A stretch of 64,000 bases of DNA from Billgrantia desiderata (GCA_011742915.1 JAAQTN010000016.1:35020-99019), one strand, 5' to 3'; shown: positions 17,333 to 26,951, numbered from the stretch's first letter. Notes: generated by a model not told the origin, from the letters alone. Program-made: numbers and translations.

Positions 17333-19138
17333 TTGGACGCGAACGCGCCGCCCGATCTGCACGCCCGACTCAAACCGCGGCTGCTGCTGCGCCCACGCAA
17401 CGAGGCACTCTACGCCCGCGCGCTCGCCGAAGGCCTGACCGAGCTGCAGGCCCGGGTGCTGGCCGGTCGCCTGACCGACTACGAGGGCGAACTGGCACCG
17501 CTGACCCGGCCCAGCCTGCGCTATCTCGAACATCCGGAACGCCTGGCCGACGGTCGCCGCGCCGCCGAGCGCATCGCCACCGCCGTGGCCGAGGGCGAGC
17601 ACATCGGCATCCTCACCGACTACGACGTCGACGGCATCACCTCCCACGTGGTCATCCGGCGCACCCTGGTGGAGCTCTTCGGTGTGCCGGAGTCGCGTCT
17701 GCACAGCCTGATCGGCCATCGTATCCACGACGGCTACGGCATCAGCCTGCCGCTGGTGGAGCGCACGCTCAGGCTCTCGCCGCGGCCTACGCTGGTGATC
17801 ACCGCCGACTGCGGCAGCTCCGACGAGCCGCGCATCGCCCGGCTCAAGGCGGAAGGCATCGACGTGGTGGTGAGCGACCACCACGCCCTGCCGGTGGAAG
17901 GGCCGCCGCCCTCCGCTCATGCCGTGGTCAACCCGACCCGTGACGACTGCCAGTACCCCGACCGCACCATTGCCGGCTGCATGGTGGCCTGGCTGGTGAT
18001 GTCGCTGACGCGCAGCGTGCTGGTGGAGTGGGGCGTGATTCCCGATGCTACGCCCAAGCTCTCCGCCTGGCTCTCCTACGTGGCGCTGGGCACCGTGGCC
18101 GACTGCGTGTCGCTGGGGGCGAGCCCGGCCAATCGCGCCGTGGTCAGCCATGGTCTGACGTTGATCAACCGCATGGAGGCCGCCTGCTGGCGTGCCATGG
18201 CGACCCGCCTGGGCGAAGACAGCGTGCCGTTCTCCGCCGAGACCCTGGCCTTCCAGATGGGGCCGCGCATCAACGCCCGCTCGCGCCTCGACGACCCCTA
18301 CGCGGCGCTGCACTTCATGCTCGCGGGGGACGACGCCACGGCGATACGCCACCTGCAGACGCTGGACGACGACAACCAGTCGCGCAAGGCGATCGAGGCG
18401 GCAATGGTCGAAGAGGCCCGCGGCCTGGCCCTGGCGCAGCTCGAGGCCGACCGGCCGGCGCTGATCGTCTACCTCGAAAGCGGCCATCCGGGCGTGCAGG
18501 GTATCGTCGCTTCGCGTCTGGTGCAGGCCTTCGGCCGGCCTGCGCTGGTGCTGACGCCGGCGGCGGCGCCCGGCATGCTCACCGGCTCGGGGCGCTCCAT
18601 CGAGGCGCTGCACCTGCGCAATGCGCTGCAGCGCGCCCATGAACTGGCCCCCGAAGCGCTGCCGCGCTTCGGCGGGCATCGCGGCGCGGCCGGGGTCGGT
18701 GTACCGGTGGAGCAGCTGGAAATGTTCCGGTCGGCCCTGCTGCAAGCCGTGAGCGAGCAGTTGGGAGAGGCCGAGCTGTTCCCCCACGTGCTGACCGACG
18801 GAGCGCTCAACCCCGAGCAGCTGCAGCTGGCCACCCTGCTCGAGCTGGAGGCGCTGGGGCCCTACGGGCGCGAGTTCGACGCGCCGCTGTTCGAAGGGGA
18901 GTTCCTGATCGAGTCGATACGTGCCGTGGGCGCCGAGGGCAACCACCTGTCGATGCACCTGTCATCGGGCGCGACGAGCCTCAAGGCGATCTGGTTTCGC
19001 GCCCTCACGCCGGGAGAACTGCCCGCCTTCGGTCTGGGCGACCGGCTGCGCTGCGCCTACCGGCTCAATCGCAACCGCTGGCGGGGCCAGGAGTCGCTGC
19101 AGCTCATGATCGAGTATGCCGAGCCGTTGCACGGCTGA
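17333..19138 (+). CDS. recJ: Single-stranded-DNA-specific exonuclease RecJ
   Basis: About 601 residues from TTG at 17333 (AGGAG six nt upstream); an ATG at 17315 lacks a ribosome-binding site. RecJ degrades ssDNA 5' to 3' in RecF-pathway recombination and repair. DHH phosphoesterase motifs: TDYDVDG (95-101), ADCG (158-161) and DHH (182-184), then DHHA1 with SGRSIEALHLRNAL and GGHRGAAG, and a C-terminal OB fold. In E. coli prfB follows directly; here about 11.5 kb of other genes intervene. Confidence 0.92.
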   Translation: MDANAPPDLHARLKPRLLLRPRNEALYARALAEGLTELQARVLAGRLTDYEGELAPLTRPSLRYLEHPERLADGRRAAERIATAVAEGEHIGILTDYDVDGITSHVVIRRTLVELFGVPESRLHSLIGHRIHDGYGISLPLVERTLRLSPRPTLVITADCGSSDEPRIARLKAEGIDVVVSDHHALPVEGPPPSAHAVVNPTRDDCQYPDRTIAGCMVAWLVMSLTRSVLVEWGVIPDATPKLSAWLSYVALGTVADCVSLGASPANRAVVSHGLTLINRMEAACWRAMATRLGEDSVPFSAETLAFQMGPRINARSRLDDPYAALHFMLAGDDATAIRHLQTLDDDNQSRKAIEAAMVEEARGLALAQLEADRPALIVYLESGHPGVQGIVASRLVQAFGRPALVLTPAAAPGMLTGSGRSIEALHLRNALQRAHELAPEALPRFGGHRGAAGVGVPVEQLEMFRSALLQAVSEQLGEAELFPHVLTDGALNPEQLQLATLLELEALGPYGREFDAPLFEGEFLIESIRAVGAEGNHLSMHLSSGATSLKAIWFRALTPGELPAFGLGDRLRCAYRLNRNRWRGQESLQLMIEYAEPLHG

Positions 19139-19241
19139 AGCGAACTTCGTGGCCAGCTGAGTGAGGTCAATGATTTTGCGGGCGCTTGCCGCTAGAATCC
19201 GGGCCGTTCGGGGCTAGGCCCGCCATCCCAAGGAATCGTGA

Positions 19242-19859
19242 ATGGATCCACAAGATCTTACCACCGATCCCCATCGCCCCTACGAGGACGTGATGGCGAT
19301 GCTGGTGGGCACGCTGTTCGTCGCCCTCGGCGTCAGCTTCTATACCCAGGCGCTGCTGCTCACCGGCAGTACCGCCGGCATGGCCTTCCTGCTGCAGTAC
19401 GCTACCGGCTGGCGCTTCGGGGTGTGGTTCTTCCTCATCAATCTGCCGTTCTACTACCTGGCGGTGAAGCGCATGGGCTGGTCGTTCACCCTGCGCACCT
19501 TCGTCGCCATCGCCTTGGTATCGCTGTTCTCCGAGCTGACCGGCAAGTGGGTCGTTTTCGACAGCCTCAATCCGCTCTACGCCTCGCTGATGGGCGGCAG
19601 CCTGATCGGCATCGGCATGCTGGTGCTGTTTCGCCACCGCACCAGCCTCGGTGGCATCAACATCCTGGCGCTCTATCTGCAGGCTCGCTACGGCCTGCGC
19701 GCCGGCTACGTGCAGCTCGGCATCGATGGGGTGATCATGCTCGCTGCCTTCCTGGTGCTACCGGCCGACAGGGTCGGGCTCTCGGTGCTGGGCGCGGTGG
19801 CGCTGAACCTGATCATTGCCCTCAATCACAAGCCCGGCCGCTATATGGGCGTGAGCTGA
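19242..19859 (+). CDS. YitT family (DUF161) membrane protein
   Basis: 205 residues, mostly hydrophobic, with five or six transmembrane segments. LLTGSTAGMAFLLQYATGW and FRHRTSLGGINILALYLQ are the repeated Gly-rich motifs of the family, which has no firmly established transport substrate. AAGGA precedes the ATG. No DUF2179 tail is present. It is probably a single-gene unit: its stop is followed within a few bases by a family B hairpin element. Confidence 0.85.
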   Translation: MDPQDLTTDPHRPYEDVMAMLVGTLFVALGVSFYTQALLLTGSTAGMAFLLQYATGWRFGVWFFLINLPFYYLAVKRMGWSFTLRTFVAIALVSLFSELTGKWVVFDSLNPLYASLMGGSLIGIGMLVLFRHRTSLGGINILALYLQARYGLRAGYVQLGIDGVIMLAAFLVLPADRVGLSVLGAVALNLIIALNHKPGRYMGVS

Positions 19860-19861
19860 AA

Positions 19862-20030
19862 AGTGGCTGTGCTCGACCATACGGCGTTAAAAATCGGCTT
19901 AAAGTGCTCATTTACAAACACGTAAACTCCGCCTTTGCGCCGATTTTTGCCTTGCGACCCACATGGATGTGGGAAGTGCGTTGGCCCGTAGGGAACGGGC
20001 CTAGCCCTGGCCTTCGCTCGCCGACTTTTC
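19862..20030 (+). repeat. Family B 3'-flanking hairpin element, copy 1
   Basis: Arms AAAAATCGGC (19889-19898) and GCCGATTTTT (19939-19948) enclose the core TGCTCATTTAC ... GTAAACTCCGC, whose TTTAC/GTAAA form an inner stem. The end motif CTAGCCCTGGCCTTCGCTCG (from 20000) is separated by about 50 extra bases compared with other copies. It fills the gap between the converging YitT and VOC genes. Confidence 0.8.
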
Positions 20031-20047
20031 GGATGGCATGGCTCTTG

Positions 20048-20467
20048 TCAGTAGTTGGGCCAGACACCGGGCGTCGCCAGCTCGATCAGGTGGCCGTCGG
20101 GGTCGCGGAAGTAGAGACTCTCGCCGCCGCGGGGCCAGTGGGTGCGCCCTTCGATGGCCACGCCGTGGTCGTCGAGCTGGCGCTCCCAGGCGGCCAGCTC
20201 GTCGGCGGCGATGGCGAAGGCGAGATGCACCCGCCCTCTGCCGTCATGGGGCGGGATGGTGCCCATCTCGTTGGGCAGTACCACGGTTTGCAGCGTCTCG
20301 CCCTGCAGGAACAGCAGCAACACCGAACCGGCACCTGCATCGTAGGCGGTGAATCGATGATCGGCGTTGAACGGCTCGAGGCCCATCACGCCTTCGAAGA
20401 AGACCCGCGCCCGGTCCATGTCGTCGACGTAGAGTGCGGTCTCGAGTACGCCGTTGAGCTTGGGCAT
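20048..20467 (-). CDS. VOC superfamily (glyoxalase/bleomycin-resistance/dioxygenase) protein
   Basis: About 139 residues from the ATG at 20467 (AGGGAG eight nt upstream; ATGs at 20473 and 20488 are possible). Two beta-alpha-beta-beta-beta modules: TALYVDDMDRARVFFEGVMGLE and VHLAFAIAADELAAWERQLDDHG...YFRDPDGHLIELATPG. The RDPDGHLIEL metal-ligand end is typical. The substrate is unknown; such proteins may be dioxygenases, isomerases or antibiotic/metabolite-binding proteins. Confidence 0.85.
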   Translation of the reverse strand: MPKLNGVLETALYVDDMDRARVFFEGVMGLEPFNADHRFTAYDAGAGSVLLLFLQGETLQTVVLPNEMGTIPPHDGRGRVHLAFAIAADELAAWERQLDDHGVAIEGRTHWPRGGESLYFRDPDGHLIELATPGVWPNY

Positions 20468-20525
20468 GGCCATCACTCCCTCTGGCATATGCTTTCAGCT
20501 TAGCAGGTGCTCTCGACGGTTCGGC

Positions 20526-20600
20526 TCAGCGGCGCCACCAGAACCACCAGACGATGGCGACGATCAGCGCCAGGCCGGCGAGATTGACGATCCAGCTCAT
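20526..20600 (-). CDS. 24-residue single-span membrane peptide coupled to copA
   Basis: Reads [24 protein letters not shown] and stops. It has one transmembrane helix (about residues 3-21), a Trp-rich end and two terminal Arg, predicting a cytoplasmic C-terminus by the positive-inside rule. Its ATG overlaps the copA stop by 4 nt (ATGA), exactly as copA overlaps the regulator upstream, which argues that it is translated. It lacks Cys, His or Met beyond the start, so it is unlikely to bind copper. It could be a small accessory subunit of CopA. Function unknown. Confidence 0.65.
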   Translation of the reverse strand: MSWIVNLAGLALIVAIVWWFWWRR

Positions 20601-23170
20601 GGCAGGGCCTCCTGCGTTTCCGCCGCTGCCGCCTGGCGCCCGGGGGCAACATCGCCACGGGTCTTGAGCAGGCGCAGGCGGTTGGCGTTGCTCACCACCG
20701 TGATCGAGGAGAGCGACATGGCTGCCCCGGCGATCATCGGTGACAGCAGCATGCCGGTGAAGGGGTAGAGCACCCCGGCGGCGATGGGGATGCACAGCAC
20801 GTTGTAGCCGAACGCACCCACCAGGTTCTGCTTGATGTTGCGCAGGGTCATGCGACTGATCTCGATGGCGTCGGCGATGCCGTGCAGCGAGCTTCGCATC
20901 AGCGTGATGCCCGCGCTCTCGATGGCCACGTCGGTACCCTGGCCGATGGCGAAGCCGACGTTGGCCCGAGCCAGCGCCGGGGCGTCGTTGATGCCGTCGC
21001 CGACCATGCCGACGATCTCGCCGGCCTGCTGCAGACGCTCGATCTCGGCGTGCTTGTCCTCAGGCAACAGCCCGGCGCGGAAGTCATCGATGCCCACCTC
21101 GCGGGCGATGGCCGCCGCGGTGTGCTCGTTGTCGCCGGTCAGCATTACCACCCTGAGGCCGTCGGCCTGTAGCCGTTTGACCGCCGCCACGGTGTCGGCG
21201 CGCAGCGGGTCGCTGATGCCGAACAGTGCGGCCAGTCTGCCACCCACGGCGAGATAGACCACGGTGCGAGCCTTCTGCTCGAGATCGCGGGCCAGCGCAT
21301 CACCGGCGGTGAGCGCGACGCCGGCTTCCCGCAGCAATCGGGCGTTGCCCAGCAGGAGCGTTTCTCCGTTCGGTCCGGTGGCCTTGACCCCGCCGCCGGT
21401 GACGCTGTCGAAGTCGCGGATGTCCGCGACCTCGGCGCCGGCCTGTTCGGCATGCTGCAACAGGGCGGCCGCCAGCGGATGCTCCGAGCCGCGCTCCAGC
21501 GCTGCCACCAGCCCCAGCAGCGTCGCCTCGTCGCCTTCGAGAAAATGGCTCTCAGTGACCCGCGGCTTGCCCTCGGTCAGGGTGCCGGTCTTGTCCACCA
21601 CCAGCGTGGTGAGGCGGCTGGCGGTCTGCAGTGCCTGGCCGTTTCTCACCAGCACGCCGTGCTCGGCGGCCTTGCCCACGCCGATCATGGTCGAGATCGG
21701 CGTGGCCAGGCCCAGGGCACAGGGACAGGCGATGATCAGCACCGTGGTGGCGGTGACCAGCATGTGGATCAGACGTGGTTCGGCGCCGAAGTTGAACCAG
21801 GCCAGCGCGGTGAGTACGGCAATGACCATCACCGCGGGCACGAAGATGCTCGATATCTTGTCGGCCAGCTCGCCGATGGGCGGGCGGGAGTTCTGGGCCA
21901 GCGCCACCTGCTCGGTGATCTGGCCCAGGCGTGTGTCGGCTCCCACGCGGGTGGCGCGGTAGACCAGGCCGCCGCGGCCGTTCACCGTACCGGCGTTGAC
22001 TTCATCGCCTTCGCCCTTGGCCACCGGCAGCGGCTCGCCGGTGAGCATCGACTCGTCGATATGGCTGGCGCCGCTGGTCACCACGCCATCCACCGGCAGG
22101 CGCTCGCCGGGGCGCACGCGAATGTGGTCGCCCTCGCGCACCTCCTCGATGGGCAGCTCACGCTCGTCGTTGCCGCGGATGACCCGCGCCGTACGGCTCT
22201 GCAGGTCAAGCAGGCGCTTGAGCGCCTCGCTGGTGCGCCCGCGGGCGCGCAGCTCCAGGGCGTTGCCCAGCAGCACCAGGCCGATGATCATCGCCGAGGC
22301 TTCGAAGTAGATGCCGTGGGCCACCGCCGGCAGCCAAGGGGCGAAGGCCACCACCGCCATGGAGTAGAGCCAGGCGGTGCCGGTACCCATGGCGATCAAG
22401 GTGTCCATGTTGGCCTGATGGTGCTTGAAGTTCTTCCAGGCGTTGACGAAGAAGTGACGGCCCGGGCCCACCAGCACGGCCAGGGTCAGCAGGCCGATCG
22501 CCAGCCAGTAGAGCCGCCCCATGCCCATCGGGTGAGGATGGTAGACGAACATGCTGGCCATCAGCGGCACCGCCAGTGCCAGCGACCAGAAACTTCCGCG
22601 CAGGCGGCGCCGATAGGTCTCGGCGTCCTTGGCGGTGCGGGCCTCCTCGGCCTGGCGCAGGTCGAGAATGGGCTCGGCGTCGTAGCCCGCTGCCTGCACC
22701 GCCTTCACCAGTGTCTCGGTGTCGGCACGGCCATGCACCTGAGCCACACGGGTGCCGAAGTTCACCGCCGCCGTGGCCACGCCCGGGGTGCGCTCCAGCG
22801 CCTGCTGCACGCTCTTCACGCAGCTGGCGCAGGTCATGCCCGAGATCGCCAGGCGCAGGGTCGTGCCGCCTTCGCGGCGGGGGGCGTTGACGCTGTCGGC
22901 CGGCGGTGTGGCAGGCTCGGCTACCGGCCGTTCGTTGGCAGCCGCGCCAGCATCGCTGGCAGACCCGGCCTGAGGCGGGTAGCCGGCCTGAGCCAGTGCC
23001 TCGTCGAGGCGTTCGCCATCCAGGCTGGAGTTCACTACCAGGCGCTTCTCCGCGGGAAAGCCGGTGACCTCGGCCTCGGGATCGAGGGTCTGGATCGCCT
23101 CGCGCATGCGCTTCACGCAGCCCTGGCAGTTCATGCCCGGTACGCTGCGCTCGTGATCGTGAGTGTTCAT
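20597..23170 (-). CDS. copA: Copper-exporting P1B-type ATPase CopA
   Basis: 857 residues. Two N-terminal metal-binding domains: GMNCQGC (Cys15, Cys18) and GMTCASC (Cys114, Cys117), joined by an Ala/Pro linker. Membrane metal site CPC at 482-484, phosphorylated Asp526 in DKTGTLT, HP locus SEHPLA (564-565), and GDGIND at 724-729. Tyr789-Asn790 and MSLSS (818-822) in the last two helices are the P1B-1 Cu(I) signature, separating it from ZntA. AGGAAAGG precedes the ATG, which overlaps the regulator stop (ATGA). It pumps Cu(I) to the periplasm. Confidence 0.95.
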   Translation of the reverse strand: MNTHDHERSVPGMNCQGCVKRMREAIQTLDPEAEVTGFPAEKRLVVNSSLDGERLDEALAQAGYPPQAGSASDAGAAANERPVAEPATPPADSVNAPRREGGTTLRLAISGMTCASCVKSVQQALERTPGVATAAVNFGTRVAQVHGRADTETLVKAVQAAGYDAEPILDLRQAEEARTAKDAETYRRRLRGSFWSLALAVPLMASMFVYHPHPMGMGRLYWLAIGLLTLAVLVGPGRHFFVNAWKNFKHHQANMDTLIAMGTGTAWLYSMAVVAFAPWLPAVAHGIYFEASAMIIGLVLLGNALELRARGRTSEALKRLLDLQSRTARVIRGNDERELPIEEVREGDHIRVRPGERLPVDGVVTSGASHIDESMLTGEPLPVAKGEGDEVNAGTVNGRGGLVYRATRVGADTRLGQITEQVALAQNSRPPIGELADKISSIFVPAVMVIAVLTALAWFNFGAEPRLIHMLVTATTVLIIACPCALGLATPISTMIGVGKAAEHGVLVRNGQALQTASRLTTLVVDKTGTLTEGKPRVTESHFLEGDEATLLGLVAALERGSEHPLAAALLQHAEQAGAEVADIRDFDSVTGGGVKATGPNGETLLLGNARLLREAGVALTAGDALARDLEQKARTVVYLAVGGRLAALFGISDPLRADTVAAVKRLQADGLRVVMLTGDNEHTAAAIAREVGIDDFRAGLLPEDKHAEIERLQQAGEIVGMVGDGINDAPALARANVGFAIGQGTDVAIESAGITLMRSSLHGIADAIEISRMTLRNIKQNLVGAFGYNVLCIPIAAGVLYPFTGMLLSPMIAGAAMSLSSITVVSNANRLRLLKTRGDVAPGRQAAAAETQEALP

Positions 23171-23613
23171 TGCCTTTCCTCGCCGGCTCGGGAGCAGTGG
23201 GAAGGCGCCGCCTCGGGAAAGCTTTCGATCAGGCGGCACAGGCTGTGGCCGTCGGGCGTGCCGTCGGGCATCTCGGCCCAGGCATCGAGGGCCTGTTCCA
23301 TGCGCGATGCCAGCGCTTCCAGCTCGCGGATACGGGCGCGGATCTGCGGTAGCCGGCTGGCCAGCAGGTCACGCACCATGGGGCAGGGTGAGTCGCCCTG
23401 ATCGGCATGGGTCAGGATCTCGCCGATCTCGGCTACGCTGAAGCCCAGCGTGCGGGCCCGCTGAATGAAGCGCAGCCGCTCGAGATCGGCCTGATCGAAC
23501 AGCTGATAGCCGTTGTCGGGATCGCGCTGCGGATGCAGCAAGCCTTCCCGTGTGTAGTGACGCACCGTCTCGGCGGTCACCTCGGCCCGCCGGGCCAGTT
23601 CGCTGACTTTCAT
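23167..23613 (-). CDS. MerR-family heavy-metal-responsive regulator (CueR-like position)
   Basis: 148 residues. Winged [29 protein letters not shown] (1-26); a long dimerisation helix runs ~80-115. Cysteines are Cys77 (DSPCPMV), Cys126 (SLCRLI) and Cys140 (PSHC). CueR has Ser at the 77 position and a close CxxxxxxxC loop, whereas divalent-metal sensors carry a Cys there, so the metal cannot be named by sequence alone; linkage to a Cu(I) pump suggests copper. AGGAG precedes the ATG. It heads the regulator-copA-peptide operon and should control its own promoter. Confidence 0.88.
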   Translation of the reverse strand: MKVSELARRAEVTAETVRHYTREGLLHPQRDPDNGYQLFDQADLERLRFIQRARTLGFSVAEIGEILTHADQGDSPCPMVRDLLASRLPQIRARIRELEALASRMEQALDAWAEMPDGTPDGHSLCRLIESFPEAAPSHCSRAGEERQ

Positions 23614-23647
23614 GATGGATCTCCTGGGAGATAGGGATCATGCAGGC

Positions 23648-23679
23648 AGTGTAAAACCTTTGGGTAACCCATAGGTCAA
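23648..23679 (-). promoter_or_regulatory. MerR-type promoter/operator of the copA operon
   Basis: On the minus strand, -35 TTGACC (23679-23674) and -10 TTACAC or TACACT (ending 23649/23648) are 19 or 20 bp apart, the over-long spacer typical of MerR-activated promoters. The spacer holds the dyad ACCTATGGGT-T-ACCCAAAGGT (23676-23656), symmetric except at one pair. It sits about 35 bp before the regulator ATG. Confidence 0.8.
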
Positions 23680-23793
23680 GCAGGCGTTTCGGCACAGTCA
23701 GGGCGGGCTGCGTTGCGCTAGGGTGGGTAAAGTTCAACGCCTCAGCCGAAATTAACCTAAAACTGGACTAAAGTATGAGGATTTATCGCATTA

Positions 23794-23824
23794 AAACGAA
23801 CGTTTGCCCTTGATCCGAACGGAT
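23794..23824. promoter_or_regulatory. Tandem palindromes upstream of the FadL-type gene
   Basis: AAACG-AA-CGTTT (23794-23805) and ATCCG-AA-CGGAT (23813-23824) are two palindromes whose centres are 19 bp apart and share the CGAACG centre. The first also fits AAAC-N4-GTTTG, resembling the fatty-acid-responsive PsrA motif of Pseudomonas. They lie ~92-122 bp before the start codon. Confidence 0.5.
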
Positions 23825-23915
23825 GTTTGGCGAAAACTGGCCTCGTAGGGCACCGCTCCGCTGTGGACGGAACAACAATCAGCGCCAGCTCGTATCTGGA
23901 AGAGGACGTCGAGAC

Positions 23916-25259
23916 ATGCAGAACAAGTTCAATAGGATCACCTGGGCCGTGGCCATCGCCGCTGCCGCCTTCGCCAGCCAGGCCAATGCCGGCGGTTACC
24001 AGATCAACGAGCAGAGCGTCAGCGGCCAGGGCTATGGCCACGCTGGACGGAGCTCCAACGTCAACGATGCCACCATCGTCTTCGGCAACCCCGCGGGCAT
24101 GTCGTTCCTCGACCGTGCCCAGCTCACCGCTGGTGGCACCTACCTGAACGTCAACAGCCGCATTCGCAACGCCGAGGCGACTCGGGACTTTGGCGCTGGC
24201 CCCGTGCCTGTCGAAGGGACCTCGGAAGGCGATATGGTGCCGGGCACCCTGATTCCCTTCGCTTTCTACGCCCATCCGGTCAATGAGCAGCTGGCCTTCG
24301 GCTTCGGCGTCTATGCCCCGTTCGGCTCCAAGACCGATTACGAGGACAACTTCGTCGGGCGCAACCTGGGCAATTACACCGAGCTGCGCGTGATCAGCGC
24401 CCAGCCCACCGTCTCTTACCGCTTCAACGACCAGTGGTCCATCGGTGCGGGTATCACTTACAACCGGGTGGATGGCGAACTACGCCGGCAGGTGGCCAAC
24501 CCCTTTAACCCCGTCGATCCCAGTGCAGACCTGGATGCCCGGATCGAGGGCGATGATGACGGCTGGGGCTACAATCTGGGTGTGATCTTCCAGCCAGTGC
24601 CGGAAACCACCTTTGGCCTGACGTATCGCTCCAAGGTGAGCTATACCTTGACGGGCGATTACCGCGCAACGGATCCTTCCGGGCTCGTTGATATGATTGC
24701 CCCCGAGCGTTTGAATCGGGATGCGCAATTGGATCTGACTACACCAGAGACGATTAACTTCTCCATCACCCAGCAGATGAGCGACCGTCTGAAACTGATG
24801 GCTGGCGCCTCCTGGGTTCGCTGGAGCCGATTCGATGAAATCCGTGTCACCGATCCTAACGATGCGGATGGTCCCCCTATTACGTTCGAGCAGCAGGATT
24901 ACTCGAATGCTTGGGCCTACGCCGTGGGCGGCGAGTATCAGTTGAATTCCCAACTGGCGCTGCGTGCCGGCGTGACGCTCGATTTCACGCCCACCAGCGA
25001 CCAGTACCGCAGCGCGAGGATTCCCTCCGACGACCGCCGCATCTTCTCCATCGGCGCCGGCTGGACTCCCATGGACAACCTGACGCTGGATTTCGCCTAC
25101 TCCTATTTGACGGAGCGGAGCACCCGAGTTGACCAAGAAAGAGGTGACTCAGTCTTCGTTCCTGGTACTGGTCTAGTAGAAGGCGTAACTTCTACATATT
25201 CCGCCGACTACAAGAACGAAGCCCATGGCTTCGGCGCTCAGCTGACCTACCGCTTCTGA
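23916..25259 (+). CDS. Outer-membrane transporter of the OmpP1/FadL/TodX family
   Basis: 447 residues from the ATG at 23916; a longer open frame upstream would precede the signal peptide and is unlikely. Signal peptide 1-25 (cut after SQANA), then the family N-terminus GGYQINEQSVSGQGYGHAGRSS and NPAGMSFL, which forms the hatch. The rest is a 14-strand beta barrel ending in the C-terminal aromatic QLTYRF. It should import long-chain fatty acids or other hydrophobic compounds. The centre (about 24660-24900 and 25120-25200) is visibly less GC-rich than its neighbours. Confidence 0.92.
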   Translation: MQNKFNRITWAVAIAAAAFASQANAGGYQINEQSVSGQGYGHAGRSSNVNDATIVFGNPAGMSFLDRAQLTAGGTYLNVNSRIRNAEATRDFGAGPVPVEGTSEGDMVPGTLIPFAFYAHPVNEQLAFGFGVYAPFGSKTDYEDNFVGRNLGNYTELRVISAQPTVSYRFNDQWSIGAGITYNRVDGELRRQVANPFNPVDPSADLDARIEGDDDGWGYNLGVIFQPVPETTFGLTYRSKVSYTLTGDYRATDPSGLVDMIAPERLNRDAQLDLTTPETINFSITQQMSDRLKLMAGASWVRWSRFDEIRVTDPNDADGPPITFEQQDYSNAWAYAVGGEYQLNSQLALRAGVTLDFTPTSDQYRSARIPSDDRRIFSIGAGWTPMDNLTLDFAYSYLTERSTRVDQERGDSVFVPGTGLVEGVTSTYSADYKNEAHGFGAQLTYRF

Positions 25260-25299
25260 GTCGGTCAAACGCTTGAGGAGGTGAGGCAGGCGTTCGTTC

Positions 25300-25334
25300 A
25301 AGACCCGGCAGCTGAGCTGCCGGGTCTTGTCGTT
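25300..25334. terminator. Terminator between the FadL-type gene and oppDF
   Basis: AAGACCCGGCAGC (25300-25312) pairs perfectly with GCTGCCGGGTCTT (25316-25328) around TGA, followed by GTCGTT. It lies between converging genes and may serve both. Confidence 0.9.
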
Positions 25335-25340
25335 GGGCTG

Positions 25341-26951
25341 TCAAGCGACCTGTTCGAGAAAGGCGGCGCGTATCAGTTCGCGGGTATAGGTCTCGCGGGG
25401 TGAGCGGAACAGCGCCTCGGTCTCGCCCTGCTCGACCACGCGGCCCTCCTTCATTACCAGCACGGTATCGGCCAGCGCCCTGACCACGGCGAGGTCGTGG
25501 CTGATGAACAGGTAGGTCAGGCCGTGTCGCTGCTGTAAGTTTCGCAGCAGTTCGATCACGGTGGCCTGCACCGAACGGTCCAGCGCCGAGGTCGGCTCGT
25601 CCAGCAGCAGGAAGCGCGGCTTGAGCACCAGCGCCCGGGCAATGGCGATGCGCTGGCGTTGGCCGCCGGAGAACTCGTGCGGGTAGCGCTGTCGCGTGGC
25701 GGGGTCCAGCGAGACCTCCTCGAGCGCCTCGATCACACGTTCGGTGCGCTGGCGGCGAGTCAGCTCGGGGTGATGCACGCGCAGGCCTTCGCTGACGATC
25801 TCGCCCACGGTCATGCGCGGCGAGAGCGAGCCGAACGGGTCCTGGAATACCACCTGCATGCGCGAGCGCAGCGGACGTAGCGTGCCGCTGTCCAGGTGCG
25901 TCAGGTCGGTATCCTCGAAGTGAATGTCCCCCGAGCTTTGCAGCAGCCTGAGCAGTGCGCGCCCCAGGGTCGACTTGCCGGAACCCGATTCGCCGACGAT
26001 GCCCACCGTCTGGCCCTGACGAATCGTGAGGTCGATGCCGCGTACCGCTTCGAAGTAGTCGCTGGGCCGAAACAGGCGCTTCTTCAAGGCGAAACGCACC
26101 TTGAGGTCGCGTGCCTGCATGATCACCGGGGCGGTATCCGCTACCGGCGGCTTGCGTCCGCGGGGCTCGGCCTCGATCAGCATGCGGGTGTAATCGTGAC
26201 GAGGCGAGGCGAACAGCTCCCGGGTAGTGGCGCTCTCCACCACCTCGCCGTGGCGCATCACGCAGACCCGGTCGGCGAAGTGCCTGACGATGCCCAGGTC
26301 GTGGGTGATGAACAGGATGGCCATGCCGTACTGGCGCTGCAGCTGCTTGAGCAGCGCCAGGATCTGCGCCTGCACGGTGACGTCCAGCGCAGTGGTGGGC
26401 TCGTCGGCAATCAGCAGGCGCGGCTCGCAGGCCAGCGCCATGGCGATCATGACGCGCTGGCGCTGGCCGCCGGAAAGCTCGTGAGGATAGCTCGCCACGC
26501 GTCTTTCCGGCTCGGGGATGCCGACCTGTTCGAACAGCTCGATCACCCGCCGCTGTGCCGCCTGGCCACGTAGCTTGGTGTGCTTGTCGAGCACTTCACG
26601 CACCTGCCGGCCGATGCGCTGGAGCGGGTTGAGCGAGGTCATCGGCTCCTGGAAGATCATCGAGATTTCGTTGCCGCGGATGTGGCGCATGCGCCTCGAC
26701 GAGGCGGCGAGCAGGTTCTCCCTGCCCTGGCTGCCGTGCCAGTGAATGGCGCCCCGGGTTGCCGCGAACTCGGGCAGCAGGCGCAGTATGGCGGTGGAGG
26801 AGACCGACTTGCCCGAGCCGGATTCGCCCACCAGGGCCAGCGTCTCGCCTTCGGCGAGTGAGAAACTGACATCCTTGACTGCCGCCACTCGGCCGTGAGG
26901 CAGCTCGAAGGCGACCTGCAACCGCTCGATTTCCAACAGGGATCGTGACAT
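25341..26951 (-). CDS. oppDF: Peptide ABC transporter, fused double ATPase (OppD-OppF)
   Basis: 536 residues from the ATG at 26951 (GGAGG five nt upstream). Two complete ABC ATPase domains lie in one chain: Walker A GESGSGKS at 42-49, signature LSGGQ 159-163, Walker B IADEP 181-185; then Walker A 320-327, FSGGQ ~427-431 and LLLDEP 448-453. Each half is followed by the oligopeptide-type C-terminal extension. Most systems use two separate ATPases; fused forms occur in YejF and GsiA. It powers import through OppB/OppC. It is last in oppA-oppB-oppC-oppDF. Confidence 0.93.
   Translation of the reverse strand: MSRSLLEIERLQVAFELPHGRVAAVKDVSFSLAEGETLALVGESGSGKSVSSTAILRLLPEFAATRGAIHWHGSQGRENLLAASSRRMRHIRGNEISMIFQEPMTSLNPLQRIGRQVREVLDKHTKLRGQAAQRRVIELFEQVGIPEPERRVASYPHELSGGQRQRVMIAMALACEPRLLIADEPTTALDVTVQAQILALLKQLQRQYGMAILFITHDLGIVRHFADRVCVMRHGEVVESATTRELFASPRHDYTRMLIEAEPRGRKPPVADTAPVIMQARDLKVRFALKKRLFRPSDYFEAVRGIDLTIRQGQTVGIVGESGSGKSTLGRALLRLLQSSGDIHFEDTDLTHLDSGTLRPLRSRMQVVFQDPFGSLSPRMTVGEIVSEGLRVHHPELTRRQRTERVIEALEEVSLDPATRQRYPHEFSGGQRQRIAIARALVLKPRFLLLDEPTSALDRSVQATVIELLRNLQQRHGLTYLFISHDLAVVRALADTVLVMKEGRVVEQGETEALFRSPRETYTRELIRAAFLEQVA

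Noticed and set aside
17171-18958. 595-codon open frame antisense to recJ
   Set aside because: High GC makes long shadow frames; the product is Gln/His/Arg-rich with no domain, while the sense frame is RecJ.
20597-23170. Zinc/lead-exporting ATPase (ZntA) instead of CopA
   Set aside because: YN and MSLSS in the last helices are the Cu(I) signature.
21452-23401. 649-codon frame antisense to copA
   Set aside because: Mirror of CopA codon bias; His/Gln-rich with no start signal.
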